64,000 bases of DNA from CAVTJL01 sp963828215 (GTDB taxonomy: Bacteria; Pseudomonadota; Alphaproteobacteria; Geminicoccales; Geminicoccaceae), in assembly GCA_963828215.1 (NCBI GenBank), contig CAWHFO010000076.1:1-64000 (forward strand). The letters run 5' to 3'. Below the pieces are notes generated by a model, which saw nothing but the letters and a program-made list of their open reading frames with translations, did no database searches and was not told the origin of the DNA. This document shows positions 16,679 through 25,894 of the stretch, in pieces. The translations under genes were made by a program, and so were the position numbers. Numbering within the stretch: the stretch's first letter is position 1; every line of letters starts with the position of its first letter.

Positions 16679-17218
16679 ATGCCCGAGACCGTGCTGGCCC
16701 GAGCCACCCTGATCTTCTCCACGCGCCTGCGGACGCTCGGCCGTCTGCTCGACACCGCCGGGACGCAGTGGCGGGAGAAGGGGCTCGACCCGGAGACGCT
16801 TCTCGCGGCCCGGCTCGCCCCGGACATGTTTCCCCTCCCTCATCAGATCGTCTTCGCCTGCAATCAGGCGAACGAGCTCGCAGCCTGGTGTACCGACGGC
16901 ACCGCCGCCAAGACCGACCCGACCCGGCTCGCCTTCCCTGAGCTGAAGGAACATATCCAAGCGACGATCGGTCGCCTGACTGCGGCGACGGCAGGGGTCG
17001 GGGACAGCGTGCTCCAGCGCGAGAAGCGCCGCGAGCTTCAGGGCGGCGCCTATCTCGTTCTGCCGGGGACCCTCTACATCGAGGACTGGCTGATCCCGAA
17101 TTTTTATTTTCATCTCGTGACCGCCTACGACGTTCTCAGGCACGCGGGCGTGCAGATCGGCAAGGCCGACTACATGGCGCACCTCGCCGGCCGCGTCCGC
17201 CAGCCCGGTCAGGGCTGA
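16679..17218 (+). CDS. DUF1993-family protein
   Basis: A 179-residue soluble protein with the features of DUF1993: an N-terminal helix (FSTRLRTLGRLLDTAGTQWR), LAARLAPDMFPLPHQIVFAC, the long central helix, and the C-terminal YLVLPGTLYIEDWLIPNFYF HLVTAYDVLRHAG block. The family is distantly related to DinB-like four-helix bundles, and its function is not established. ATG 16679 follows GGAG. It is a single gene transcribed alone. Confidence 0.8.
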   Translation: MPETVLARATLIFSTRLRTLGRLLDTAGTQWREKGLDPETLLAARLAPDMFPLPHQIVFACNQANELAAWCTDGTAAKTDPTRLAFPELKEHIQATIGRLTAATAGVGDSVLQREKRRELQGGAYLVLPGTLYIEDWLIPNFYFHLVTAYDVLRHAGVQIGKADYMAHLAGRVRQPGQG

Positions 17219-17431
17219 TTCGCGCCCATGGGCGACTGACGTCCCGGAGCGAGTGGAGGGCCCGGGGCCGAGTGTCCGGGGCTGCTTCGAGTTCTCGGAG
17301 GCTTGCCGCATGCAGGGCAACGGCTTAGGGTCTACGTTCGGAAGCCGGTCGTCCGGAGAATTCAGGACAGGGTGGGCCTCGAGCGCCGAGGCGTACACGC
17401 TCCATCGCGCTCGAAGGTGGCGAGGCGGCGA

Positions 17432-17818
17432 ATGACACAGCTTGCCGACGAGGCGTTCGAAGCCATCTATTCGAACATAGAGAATGGCCTCCTGCGGGGC
17501 ACGAGCAGCGCCAACCAGGCCTCCGTGCCTAAAGGCCAGCGACTGATAATCGAGTACGTGTCGGGATATATATTCCTTCCTCCATCACCGGCCTTGAATA
17601 CGGTGGTGACGATGGCGGTGACAGATCCGGCTCTTGGCCTCAACGGAGCCGGGTTCCACGTATTTCCTGCGACCAAGGTCAACACGACACCACAGACCGA
17701 TGTATTCGCCTTCTCGGCGCCGCTGAAGATGATGCTGCATCCGGGGGCCAGTTTCTACTTCTCCGACGTGGCCGGGATTTCCGTGTCGGGATACCTGGTG
17801 AAGTTCACTGGTGCATGA
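17432..17818 (+). CDS. Hypothetical protein
   Basis: The 128-residue product (MTQLADEAFEAIYSNIENGL ... RLIIEYVSGYIFLPPSP ... VSGYLVKFTGA) is rich in alternating hydrophobic residues and looks beta-structured, with no signal peptide. Its base composition is lower in GC than that of its neighbours. I do not recognise a family. It might be a carbohydrate-binding or coat-like beta-sandwich, but that is only an impression from the composition. Confidence 0.55.
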   Translation: MTQLADEAFEAIYSNIENGLLRGTSSANQASVPKGQRLIIEYVSGYIFLPPSPALNTVVTMAVTDPALGLNGAGFHVFPATKVNTTPQTDVFAFSAPLKMMLHPGASFYFSDVAGISVSGYLVKFTGA

Positions 17819-18475
17819 GCATTGCGACACCTCATGCTCTCTTTGGCCACGTCGTCTCAGGCTCGATCGCCCGGATCTTCTGATCCAACATCTCGATCTC
17901 GCCCTTGCCGACACGGCCGACGAGCTGGGCATCGACCTTGGCCTTGAAGCTCACCCACGCGCATGCTGGATGTCGATAAGAGCCCGGAGATCGGGCGACA
18001 GCTCGGGCATCGGGGAGCCCGCACGTGCTGCCGCGCCGCCGCGCGAGGCGGTCTGGCCGTGACTGTCCATGAGGTTTTTCTCGCCAAGAGATAACCCGGC
18101 AGGCTTCCGGTCGCCTCTGGGTCCGGGTGCGCACCCGACCCCATGGGCGGCCGTTTGCCCGCCCCCGCGGGTGCCTCCGGGGTAGCTCGTCCCGAGCCCC
18201 GCCGCCGGCACCCGCTTCCGGGGTGCCGCGCTCATGCCCAGCCGGGGCGCCGCGTCTGCCGGAAAGACGGGGCCGGCCGCGTTGGGCACCGTCCCGTGCA
18301 TGACGCCGGCCGCTCCTTACCGGCCAAGGGCGCCGCCCTTCAGAGACCTTGCGCCGCGCGTGGCTTCAGCAGACGACATCGCACGCCGGGCGGAGACGGG
18401 ATCGAGCGGCGCAGATGGCAAAGCGGGCTGCGAGGAGGGTGTGCCGAGGCGGGCGGGGGAGTCCCGAATGAGCCT
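17819..18475. other. Mostly non-coding; possible broken small gene
   Basis: On the minus strand, ATG at 18070 (MDSHGQTASRGGAAARAGSP, then LSPDLRALIDIQHAR) can be joined by one added base near 17957 to VSFKAKVDAQLVGRVGKGEI and EMLDQKIRAIE, ending at 17832. That would give a protein of about 79 residues of unknown function. The remainder up to 18475 is GC-rich DNA with no gene I can support. Confidence 0.35.
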
Positions 18476-19201
18476 TCATCCGAGCACGGCGCGTCCGACG
18501 CTGAGACCGCCGCACACATAGAGGGTCTGGCCGGTGATGAAGCCGGCCGCCTCGTCGAGAAAGAAGGCGATCGCCGCGGCCACCTCGTCGGGGCGCCCGA
18601 TCCGCCCGATCGGGATCTGCTCGATGATGGCCCGCGTGCTCGGGGCCGCTGGCGGGTTGTGGGTGTCGAACAACTCGGTGGCGATCGGCCCCGGCGCCAC
18701 CGCGTTGACCGTGATGCCGTCCCGGGCGAGCTCGAGCGCCCAGGTGCGGGTCAGGCCGATCAGCCCGGCCTTGGTGGCGGCGTAGCCGCTCCGCCCGTCC
18801 TTGCCCAGGACCGCCTGGCTCGAGACGTTGACGATGCGTCCCCACCGGCGTGCGCGCATGCCCTCGACGCAGGCCTGGGTGATCGACACCGTGCCCAAGA
18901 TGTTGACATCGAGCTGACGCTGCAGCGCATCGCGGGTGATCTGGCCGAGCCGCTCGATCTCCGCGACTCCGACATTGTTGATCAGGGCGTCGACGCCGCC
19001 TCTCGCCAGCGCCGCCGCCAGCACCTGCCCGAGCGCTGCCGCGTCGGCCACATCGACCGCATGGAACTCTCCGGGAAACGGCGGCTCGGGCGGGTTGCGT
19101 GCGAGCCCGATCACGCGATACCCGTTCGCCGCCAGAAAGCCGGCCGTGGCCAGCCCAATGCCGCGGCTGGCGCCGCTGATCATCACCGTGCGCACTGCCA
19201 T
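18476..19201 (-). CDS. SDR-family oxidoreductase
   Basis: A classical short-chain dehydrogenase/reductase of 241 residues. The cofactor motif is VMISGASRGIGLATA, followed by DALINNVG (the NNAG-type motif with Val for Ala), the catalytic Ser in IVNVSSQAVLGK, and Tyr and Lys in SGYAATKAGLIGL. PGPIATELFD closes the active site and GFITGQTLYVCGG forms the C-terminal motif. FabG-like proteins have this build, but the substrate cannot be told. No neighbour points to a pathway. Confidence 0.88.
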   Translation of the reverse strand: MAVRTVMISGASRGIGLATAGFLAANGYRVIGLARNPPEPPFPGEFHAVDVADAAALGQVLAAALARGGVDALINNVGVAEIERLGQITRDALQRQLDVNILGTVSITQACVEGMRARRWGRIVNVSSQAVLGKDGRSGYAATKAGLIGLTRTWALELARDGITVNAVAPGPIATELFDTHNPPAAPSTRAIIEQIPIGRIGRPDEVAAAIAFFLDEAAGFITGQTLYVCGGLSVGRAVLG

Positions 19202-19848
19202 CGTGTCCTCACCGCGTCGCCTTGCGCCCTCAACGCCGCTGGCGAAAGTTTAGCACGGCGGGGCTGCAATTCATCCGGGATTCTCCGGTTGGCGGGCTTG
19301 CGACGGTCGATCGAGCGACGTTACGCTGCATGCGGCAAGCCTTCGAGGGTCCGGCTCTCCGAATCCGGTCAGATCGTCGGCCGACTCGCCGGGTTCGCTC
19401 TCATTGCTCTGGTGCTCGCCAGCTGGCCTCGCGGAGGCACCGAAGGCACAGCCGCCTCGTCGCTTCGAGCGCTGCTGGTCTTCAGTGTGCTCGTTGCGCT
19501 CTATCTCGTTTATCTGGGGATCGGCGGCGGCTTTGCGGGGCCCATACTCTGGCCCACGGCTGTCCTTCATTCGATCGGGGCGATTTTCCTTGCTCGCGCA
19601 TGGGCCAGCACTTCACCAAGCGCGCAAGAAACATAACGCGAGCGGAACGCTCCGGCATCGACACTCCTGAGGATATCCCGATCGATGGTTCGACGCCGTC
19701 GTCGACTGTGATGCAGGCGACGCGGGATCGTTGGTTCATCGACCGGCCCATGCTGATCCAAGCGCCTCCTGCAGGATGTCGGTCATTTTGCCGCTTAGGA
19801 GCGGCTGGCGGCTGGCGATGCCGTGTAGCCGGAGGCGAACGCACGAAG
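19202..19848. other. Region with a possible membrane protein fragment
   Basis: On the plus strand, 19351-19636 is open and encodes three hydrophobic segments (GRLAGFALIALVLASW, LRALLVFSVLVALYLVYLGI, ILWPTAVLHSIGAIFLARAW) ending SPSAQET. No ATG or GTG with a ribosome-binding site starts it, so it is probably a truncated membrane protein. I see nothing else in this stretch. Confidence 0.35.
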
Positions 19849-20241
19849 CTATCGATCCAGAACAACCTGGATCTCCTCCAGCCGTTTCGCGACCGCTGCA
19901 ATCTCCAGGCGATCCCGTTCGATGGCGCGCCTCAGCGCGCTCTCGATCGCGATGTCGTCGCTCAGATCCAGTCCATCGACCAGAAGGCTGCATGAAGCCC
20001 AGAAGCTCAGCAGCAGGCTGAGACCACCGGTCGGCGGCGACAGAATCATACCCAGTCCGCCGGCGAGGCCATCCCGCATGAGCTTTGCCCGGGCAGTTGC
20101 CAACCGGCCGAGGACGACTTGATGATCCCGCTCCCTCTCCCGAAGAAGCGAGCCCAGCCGCTCGAGCTGGCGAGCGAGCTCTCGCTCGCGGCCTCGCATG
20201 GCATCGACGGAGGGCTGATCGGCATCCGCCGATCCCGTCAT
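19849..20241 (-). CDS. Coiled-coil hypothetical protein
   Basis: A 130-residue protein with a long charged helix (RERELARQLERLGSLLRERE) and a short hydrophobic stretch (SPPTGGLSLLLSFWASCSLL), then another charged helix (AIERDRLEIAAVAKRLEEIQ). Its start overlaps the stop of the upstream gene by 4 bp, so the two form a pair. Both combine membrane and coiled-coil parts, suggesting a small membrane-bound complex of unknown role. Confidence 0.55.
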   Translation of the reverse strand: MTGSADADQPSVDAMRGRERELARQLERLGSLLRERERDHQVVLGRLATARAKLMRDGLAGGLGMILSPPTGGLSLLLSFWASCSLLVDGLDLSDDIAIESALRRAIERDRLEIAAVAKRLEEIQVVLDR

Positions 20242-20627
20242 CGACGGTTGTCGGACCCGCCCCCCTGGCCGGAAGAACGCCCCTCCAAGTCCGAGCGAAC
20301 GCGCTCCAAGCGATGCTCTGCCTCGGCAAGCTCCCGATGAGCGGCGGCGAGCTCATCGGATGCGAGCCTCGTCTCCCGTCGGAGGATGACTTGAAGGTCG
20401 AGATTCCAGAGCAGACACGCCGCCAGCAGGATGCCGGTGCCGAGGATCATTCCGCTCGTCAGCGCCGAGGAGCCGCCGGACCACAGGGAACTCACGCCGA
20501 ACCCCGCCACGCCGACCGCCATAGCCCCAAAAGCTGCGCCGATGACGGCAGCCAGGATCAAGAGCGAGCGTGGCCGCCTCGGCCGATCCCGTTCGAGCCC
20601 ACCGACCGCCATTGCCGAGACCTCCAA
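20238..20627 (-). CDS. Membrane protein with coiled coil
   Basis: Two predicted membrane helices (SLLILAAVIGAAFGAMAVGV, SGMILGTGILLAACLLWNL) are followed by a coiled-coil tail (DELAAAHRELAEAEHRLERV) that would lie in the cytoplasm. It is the first gene of the pair with 19849-20241. The family is unknown. Confidence 0.55.
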   Translation of the reverse strand: MEVSAMAVGGLERDRPRRPRSLLILAAVIGAAFGAMAVGVAGFGVSSLWSGGSSALTSGMILGTGILLAACLLWNLDLQVILRRETRLASDELAAAHRELAEAEHRLERVRSDLEGRSSGQGGGSDNRR

Positions 20628-20716
20628 CCTACGCTTCTCGACTCATATAAGGTGGAATCAGCTGGCAACGCCATGCCGGCAGTCCGTCTTCCATCGTTCG
20701 ATATCGTGTCGCATCG

Positions 20717-20971
20717 TTAGGGCGGAAGGACAATCCGATCCAAGGCCGCGACATTCGCCGTGCGCTCGAATGCGTCCGGATCTCGGCGGAGGATTTCAAA
20801 GGTCGTCTCGTCGACGGCGACGCGCGCCGCCTTGCCGTCGTCGACCTGTGCCGTATCCTCGATCTCGCCCGCGGCGATCCGCACGACATGTGCGGCGTTG
20901 GCGATCCCGCCGGCCGGGCGCTTCCGGCCGCTCGGGCGCCATCCCTCCTGCGGAGGCTCGGCGCCAGGCAT
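20717..20971 (-). CDS. Small hypothetical protein
   Basis: The frame gives an 84-residue product whose second half (NAAHVVRIAAGEIEDTAQVD, VAVDETTFEILRRDPDAFER) looks like genuine protein sequence. The first half overlaps GC-rich inverted repeats (CCTCC/GGAGG near 20944). Start and function are uncertain, and the opposite strand is also open. Confidence 0.3.
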   Translation of the reverse strand: MPGAEPPQEGWRPSGRKRPAGGIANAAHVVRIAAGEIEDTAQVDDGKAARVAVDETTFEILRRDPDAFERTANVAALDRIVLPP

Positions 20972-21152
20972 CTTATGAAAGCGACCCCGACGGGCGCGAT
21001 CCCTGGTCGGGGCGCCAGACGTCAAGCTGACCCACTCTCCCGGGCGCGCGGTGTTGCGGCAGGCCTCGCCCGGGGCCATCATCGGGGTCTGGCCGGGTGG
21101 CCTTTTGGGCAGGCGGGCTCTGGAGGCCGGGCGTCGAGGTGGAGGCTTCATC

Positions 21153-22325
21153 ATGCCGATCGTCAATCGCGTCGCGGAGCTGGCCGACGAGGTCGCGGGG
21201 TGGCGGCGGCATCTGCACGCCCATCCCGAGCTGGCCTACGAGGAGGTCGAGACGGCGGCCTTCGTGGCCCGCACGCTTTCCGAGGTGGGCGTCGACGAGA
21301 TCCACGAGGGCCTGGGCAGGACCGGGGTCGTGGGCGTGCTGCGGGCCGGCTCGGGCGGCCGCTCGGTCGGGCTGCGCGCCGACATGGACGCCTTGCCCAT
21401 CCACGAGGCGACCGGCCTGCCCTACGCCTCGACGGCCGCGGGCAAAATGCATGCCTGCGGCCACGACGGCCACACGGCGATGCTGCTCGGGGCGGCCAAG
21501 TACCTGGCCGAGACGCGCAAGTTCGACGGCACCGTCTACCTGATCTTCCAGCCCGCCGAGGAGGGCTTCTCGGGCGGGAAGGCGATGATGGACGACGGGC
21601 TGTTCGAGCGCTTCCCGGCCGAGCGGATCTTCGGGATGCACAACTGGCCCTGGCTGCCGGTCGGCAGCTTCGCCATGTGCAAGGGCCCGGCGATGGCGGC
21701 CGCCGACCGCTTCCAGGTCGTCGTCAAGGGGCGCGGCTGCCACGCGGCGATGCCGAACCAGGGCCGCGATCCGATCGTCGCGGCCTCGCTGATGATCCAG
21801 GCCTTCCAGAGCCTGGTGGCGCGCGAGGTCGACCCCATGGACAACGCCGTCGTCTCGGTGACGCGCGTGGCCGGCGGCGAGGCTTTCAACGTCATCCCCG
21901 ACCAGGTCGAGATGATCGGCACGGTGCGGACCTTCCGGGACACGACCCAGACGATGATCGAGCGGCGCATGGGCGAGATCGTGGCCGGCATCGCCCAGGC
22001 GCAGGGCCTCCAGGCCGACTTCGCCTTCATGCGGGGCTATCCGGCCACGGTGAACGCCGAGACAGAGGCCGACCTGGGTGCCGACACGGCCGCCGAGATC
22101 GTCGGCGAGACCAACGTCGACCGGGCCCCCCAGGCCGGCATGGGCGCCGAGGACTTCGCCTTCATGCTCGAGGCCAGGCCGGGCAGCTACATCTGGGCGG
22201 GCAGCGGCGGCGCCGAGCAGGGCCGCATCCTGCACAACGCCACCTACGACTTCGACGATGCGACCATTCCCTACGGGGTCAGCTACTGGGCGCGCCTCGT
22301 CGAGCGGCTGCTGCCGCGCGACTGA
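21153..22325 (+). CDS. M20-family amidohydrolase (hippurate/aminoacyl-amino acid hydrolase type)
   Basis: A 390-residue zinc amidohydrolase of the HipO/AbgB type. Metal-binding residues lie in LRADMDALPIHE (Asp), MHACGHDGHTAMLLGAAKYL (Cys, His), FQPAEEGFSGGKAMMDDGLF (Glu-Glu) and GMHNWPWLPVG (His). The dimerisation domain contains GRGCHAAMPNQGRDPIVAAS, and the C-terminal part contains AGMGAEDFAFM. Members release amino acids from N-acyl or amide conjugates. ATG 21153 has GGTGGAGG upstream. It is a single gene; the exact substrate is unknown. Confidence 0.9.
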   Translation: MPIVNRVAELADEVAGWRRHLHAHPELAYEEVETAAFVARTLSEVGVDEIHEGLGRTGVVGVLRAGSGGRSVGLRADMDALPIHEATGLPYASTAAGKMHACGHDGHTAMLLGAAKYLAETRKFDGTVYLIFQPAEEGFSGGKAMMDDGLFERFPAERIFGMHNWPWLPVGSFAMCKGPAMAAADRFQVVVKGRGCHAAMPNQGRDPIVAASLMIQAFQSLVAREVDPMDNAVVSVTRVAGGEAFNVIPDQVEMIGTVRTFRDTTQTMIERRMGEIVAGIAQAQGLQADFAFMRGYPATVNAETEADLGADTAAEIVGETNVDRAPQAGMGAEDFAFMLEARPGSYIWAGSGGAEQGRILHNATYDFDDATIPYGVSYWARLVERLLPRD

Positions 22326-22443
22326 GGCGTCACGGAACGGGGACCGGACGGGCCCGATCCCGCCGCGCATGGTGTAGGAACGGCACCCCATGGGACGGTA
22401 GGCCACCCGTGGCCCATTGTCGTGCCCCTCCGAGCCGTTAAGA

Positions 22444-22466
22444 TCCCGACAACCACAATGTCGGGA
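22444..22466. promoter_or_regulatory. Inverted repeat upstream of 22477
   Basis: TCCCGACA-ACCACAA-TGTCGGGA has perfect 8-bp arms and ends 10 bp before the ATG at 22477. It covers the region where the ribosome-binding site should be. It could act as an operator or as an RNA hairpin limiting translation. Confidence 0.45.
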
Positions 22467-22476
22467 CAGGGGCAGC

Positions 22477-23019
22477 ATGGCGCGTGAACGCTATCCCGGG
22501 GAGAGCCGCGGGCTCCGCTCCTTCCTGAGCGAGATCCTGGCGCTGGTCGAGCGCGAGCTCGGCCCGGATGCCCTGCTGCTGCACGCCATCCGCCGGGCGC
22601 TGCGCCGGGACAGCCTCGAGGAGCTGCGGCGGGCCCGGCGGCTGTTCAACCGCCTCCCCTCCGCGTCCAAGCAGCGGATCGCCCAGGGGCTGGTCGAGCT
22701 GCAGGCCGCCGCCGGCATGGACCGGCACCGCCTGCTGGAGGCCTACAGCACCCGCGAGCCGCTGGCGTTCGTGTGCTTCGACGGCGGCGACGGCGGCCCG
22801 GCGCAGGGCAGCCCGACCGTGGGGATGCGTCACGAGCTCCTGGAGCGCGGGTCGCTCCGCGTCATGGTCGAGCCGGGCAGCCTGCCCACCGCCGTCGCCC
22901 GCCGGCTCCGCACGATCGCCGACCTGATCGAGAGCGACCGGCGGCTGCTGTCGGACCGCCATTGGCGGACGATGGCTCGGCCCGTCGTCGACGACGGGGA
23001 CGAGATCGACTGGGGCTGA
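22477..23019 (+). CDS. Hypothetical protein
   Basis: A 180-residue, arginine-rich helical protein (LRSFLSEILALVERELGPDA, AIRRALRRDSLEELRRARRL, PSASKQRIAQGLVELQ) with an acidic C-terminus (ARPVVDDGDEIDWG). It has no signal peptide or membrane segment. I do not recognise a family. It converges with the TrcR gene 10 bp downstream. A perfect inverted repeat just before the start may regulate it. Confidence 0.55.
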   Translation: MARERYPGESRGLRSFLSEILALVERELGPDALLLHAIRRALRRDSLEELRRARRLFNRLPSASKQRIAQGLVELQAAAGMDRHRLLEAYSTREPLAFVCFDGGDGGPAQGSPTVGMRHELLERGSLRVMVEPGSLPTAVARRLRTIADLIESDRRLLSDRHWRTMARPVVDDGDEIDWG

Positions 23020-23028
23020 GCGCCCCGC

Positions 23029-23640
23029 CTACTCGGAGACCTCGACCTCGACCTCGGCCACCGACGGCTCCGGCTGGCGTGGCCGCGCCCCCGCCCCGGT
23101 CGGCGCCGCGGGCGGCTGCTCCATGCGGGCGCGGGTCACGACCTCGTCGAGCTCGAGCTGGGAGCAGAGCCCCAGGAGGACGGGATCGCGCGGCCGGATC
23201 TCCTGGCTCTTCCAGTGGGTCCGGTCGCGGATGGACTGCACCGTGTTCTTGGTGGTGCCGAGCAGCTTGCAGATCTGCTGGTCGCTGATCTCGGGATGGT
23301 TGCGCAGGAGCCAGGCGATCCCGTCCGGCCGGTCCTGCCGCTTGCTGAGCGGCGTATAGCGGGGCTCCTTGCGCTTCGGCGGCTTGATGCCCGAGGCGAC
23401 GGAGCGCGAGATCCTGAGCTGTGCCTTGGGATCGGCCTCGCATCGCTGGATCTCCTCCCGGGTCAGCATCCCGGCCACCACCGGGTCGAGGCCGCGGATG
23501 CCGGCCGCCACCTCGCCGTCGGCGATCGCCTTGACCTCGAGCGGATGCAGGCCGGTGAAGGCGCAGATCTGATCGAAGGTCAGTCTCGTGTTCTCGACCA
23601 GCCACACGGCGGTGGCCTTCGGCATCAAGGGGCGATCCAT
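23029..23640 (-). CDS. trcR: DUF1013 cell-cycle transcriptional regulator TrcR
   Basis: The 203-residue protein has the signature opening of the alphaproteobacterial DUF1013 family: MPKATAVWLVENTRLTFDQI, FTGLHPLEVKAIADGEVAAG and LTREEIQRCEADPKAQL. The C-terminal DNA-binding block is QDRPDGIAWLLRNHPEISDQ and ICKLLGTTKNTVQSIRDRTH. The family is nearly confined to alphaproteobacteria, which supports the taxonomic guess. In Caulobacter the protein is linked to cell-cycle transcription. The acidic tail (VAEVEVEVSE) is variable. The start could be ATG 23640 or the internal MPKA at 23625. Confidence 0.9.
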   Translation of the reverse strand: MDRPLMPKATAVWLVENTRLTFDQICAFTGLHPLEVKAIADGEVAAGIRGLDPVVAGMLTREEIQRCEADPKAQLRISRSVASGIKPPKRKEPRYTPLSKRQDRPDGIAWLLRNHPEISDQQICKLLGTTKNTVQSIRDRTHWKSQEIRPRDPVLLGLCSQLELDEVVTRARMEQPPAAPTGAGARPRQPEPSVAEVEVEVSE

Positions 23641-23925
23641 CTCTGTCTCTCCAAAGGCGCGAACGAAGTGCCGGGCAGTCCGGGGCGGCTCTCTATCGGG
23701 CGGGCGCTCGAACGTAAAGAGTTCGGGTGGGCGCCGGAGCCGGCAGGCCGGCCCGCGACGCTGATCCTAGGGTGGAGCTGCAGCCGGCCGGCGCCGCCAG
23801 GGACGATCCGGCCGGTTATAGTGGAAGCGTCCCCGCTGGCGAGGAAAAGGCGAGGCGCGCTCTCGCCCCCGGCTGCGCCGGCGGGCGATGCCCCGGCCTG
23901 GAGCCGGCGCCGGCGCGCGGGCCGG

Positions 23926-24471
23926 TCAGGCCGCGGAGTGCACGCGGAAGGCGGGCCTGGGACTCGGCGCCGGCTCGGCGGCTGCCAGAGCGTCGTCCGG
24001 TGCCGTGGCATTCACGGCCACATAGCGCCGGAGCGCGATCAGCATGATGTTGGCGACGAGGAAAGCGGCCTCCCCGCGCCAGCCCTCGAGGTCCAGAAGC
24101 TCCAGGGTCCGCTCGCTCGGCCAGAAGCTCGTCTGCTGCTCGACCGAGCGGAAGCCGGCGATCTCGGCCAGCCCGCCGGCGCGCGCCAGCCAGGTCTCGA
24201 GCCCGCGCTGGATCTCCGGGTCGCTGAGCTCGAGCTGGGCCACGTGGCCATCGACGGCGAGGACGACGCGGTAGCGCAGCCGGACCGCCAGCGGCAACCG
24301 ATGGCAGGTGATCCTGCGGCGGCGCGTCTCGAGGACGACCTCGCCGGGGGCCTTGGTGACGAAGGCTTGGCGCATGGTGAAGCGAAAGCGGGCGAACCTG
24401 ATGCGCCGCACCGTCGGGCCGTCGAGGGCGCCGCTCAGCAGGCGCTCACAGCGCTGACCGTGAACATCCAT
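23926..24471 (-). CDS. Hypothetical protein
   Basis: A 181-residue protein with no clear signal peptide. Segments include RFTMRQAFVTKAPGEVVLET, RITCHRLPLAVRLRYRVVLA and SVEQQTSFWPSERTLELLDL. I do not recognise a family. It is separated from TrcR by about 280 bp and is read in the same direction. Confidence 0.5.
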   Translation of the reverse strand: MDVHGQRCERLLSGALDGPTVRRIRFARFRFTMRQAFVTKAPGEVVLETRRRRITCHRLPLAVRLRYRVVLAVDGHVAQLELSDPEIQRGLETWLARAGGLAEIAGFRSVEQQTSFWPSERTLELLDLEGWRGEAAFLVANIMLIALRRYVAVNATAPDDALAAAEPAPSPRPAFRVHSAA

Positions 24472-24623
24472 AGCGCGCCTCTTTCGGACGTCGGTATTGG
24501 GGCCGAGGCGCAGCGCCCGGCCTCATCGGCCGCCCGTAAGCGGTGCCGCGACGAGGCTCAGGCCTGCCACGGTCGCCACACTCCCCGAATTTCTGTTCCT
24601 GTCAATAGCTTCAAGCGCATTCC

Positions 24624-25247
24624 TCACCTTCCGCTGAATAAAACCTGTGGATCGCTCGCCTTGAGCGCGAGGGGACTGTCGCGCCGTTGGAGCAGATAGA
24701 ACTCGAACACCGGCGAGTAATCCGTGACGACAACGCGCACCGTGACGGTCTCGCCGGGCTGGATGACGGCGCCGGAGAACAGCACATAGTCGCGCGGCTC
24801 GTCGGTCTGGTACATCTCGGTGAACCGGTCGGAGGCGAAGCGGCGCCGGCTGCCCTCCGACTGGTCGAAGGAGAGCCCGTCCTCGTAGGTGCTGGGCTCG
24901 GTCTCGATCTCGCGCAGCTCGAGGTCGAGGCTGGTCCATGCGTTCCGGGTCAGGTTGCGGATCACCTTGACGAGGACGAAGCCCGTGGCCTGCGGCGTCC
25001 CGGCGCGGTTGCCGAAGCTGGCCCGCAGCCCACGGATGACGAGCACGGCCGGGCCGTCCGCCGTGATGTCCTCCGAGATCACGAAGGGCTGCTGAGGCGT
25101 GCCCCGGCCGCTGCCGCCGCGGATGACGAACCCGCCCTCCTCGTCGCTGAAGGTCAGCCCCTCGAGGACGACGGGCGCCCCCGTGGCGACGCCCGCCCAG
25201 AGCAGCAGCGCGCCCGCCAACCCGCCAACCCACGACCCTGCCCTCAC
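24624..25247 (-). CDS. Exported hypothetical protein
   Basis: GTG at 25247 follows GGGGAGAGAGAG and opens with a signal peptide (VRAGSWVGGLAGALLLWAGV, then ATGAP). The mature protein (VVLEGLTFSDEEGGFVIRGG, ITADGPAVLVIRGLRASFGN, VQPGETVTVRVVVTDYSP-type end) looks beta-rich and includes FVLVKVIRNLTRNAWTSLDL, as in domains that interact with other secreted proteins. The frame is open to 25322, but the signal peptide and ribosome-binding site favour the inner start. Function unknown. Confidence 0.6.
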   Translation of the reverse strand: MRAGSWVGGLAGALLLWAGVATGAPVVLEGLTFSDEEGGFVIRGGSGRGTPQQPFVISEDITADGPAVLVIRGLRASFGNRAGTPQATGFVLVKVIRNLTRNAWTSLDLELREIETEPSTYEDGLSFDQSEGSRRRFASDRFTEMYQTDEPRDYVLFSGAVIQPGETVTVRVVVTDYSPVFEFYLLQRRDSPLALKASDPQVLFSGR

Positions 25248-25435
25248 CTCTCTCTCCCCATCCCGGGCCAGCCTAGCAGAGGACGCGCCGAGGTCGATGG
25301 GCCCGTTGGATGGGGAGGCCACGGCTCCGAGTATGGCCAGGATGCCGGCGCGCCGGATCGCGCTCCCGGGCGCAGCGGCTCCGGGGATCCGCCCATGCCG
25401 TCGGCGCCGGCCGCGAGGCTGCGCTTCTCGGGCCT

Positions 25436-25864
25436 CTAGCCGTGATCCTCGCCCTCTGCCCGAGCGGCCAAGTCGCCCGCGCGGCGCCTCACGACAACGA
25501 CCGCTTCCGACGCCGCCGTTTCCTGGTCGGCATAGTAGGCAAAGACCGCCGCCTGGCGCCGGGCGATCGTCCGCGCCGCGAGCGGGCCGGTGCTCGGCCC
25601 CCGATAGCCGCCCTCGCGGCGGAGCGCCGTGAAATAGCCCTCGCCCGGCAGGCCGTCGCTCTTGCGGACCACGAGCACCGCCAGATCCGGCCCGCCTCGC
25701 GCCTCGACCCGCCGACAGACGAGGCCCAGATCGCGGCAGAGGGCACCCACCGTGATCCGCGTCACCTTGCGCTCGAAATAGCCGAGAAGCTGGCCGTAGG
25801 TCACGGGTCGCCGCTCACGGGCGGCCTGGATCAGCACGCGCTCGAGGCGCTCGAGATCGACCAT
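25436..25864 (-). CDS. Hypothetical protein
   Basis: A 142-residue protein starting LERLERVLIQAARERRPVTY GQLLGYF, with VGALCRDLGLVCRRVEARGG and VLVVRKSDGLPGEGYFTALR. This arrangement, a helical start followed by a LVVRK..GLPGEGYF block, recurs in uncharacterised alphaproteobacterial proteins, sometimes likened to small nucleases. I cannot assign a function. It lies just downstream of the monooxygenase gene on the same strand. Confidence 0.55.
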   Translation of the reverse strand: MVDLERLERVLIQAARERRPVTYGQLLGYFERKVTRITVGALCRDLGLVCRRVEARGGPDLAVLVVRKSDGLPGEGYFTALRREGGYRGPSTGPLAARTIARRQAAVFAYYADQETAASEAVVVVRRRAGDLAARAEGEDHG

Positions 25865-25894
25865 GCTGGAGGGCGCCTCCCGCCGCCCGTCGCC

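Noticed and set aside
18095..18150. GGGTCCGGGTGC/GCACCCGACCC inverted repeat as another palindromic insert
   Set aside because: It lacks the shared edges of either class and is not inside a recognisable interrupted gene.
18143..19636. 497-residue plus-strand frame
   Set aside because: It covers the SDR gene in antisense. Only its last 95 residues look like protein, and these are noted separately.
20888..22478. Long open frames in other frames of the amidohydrolase region
   Set aside because: They have Arg/Gly/Ala-rich shadow composition, while the M20 frame has all family motifs.
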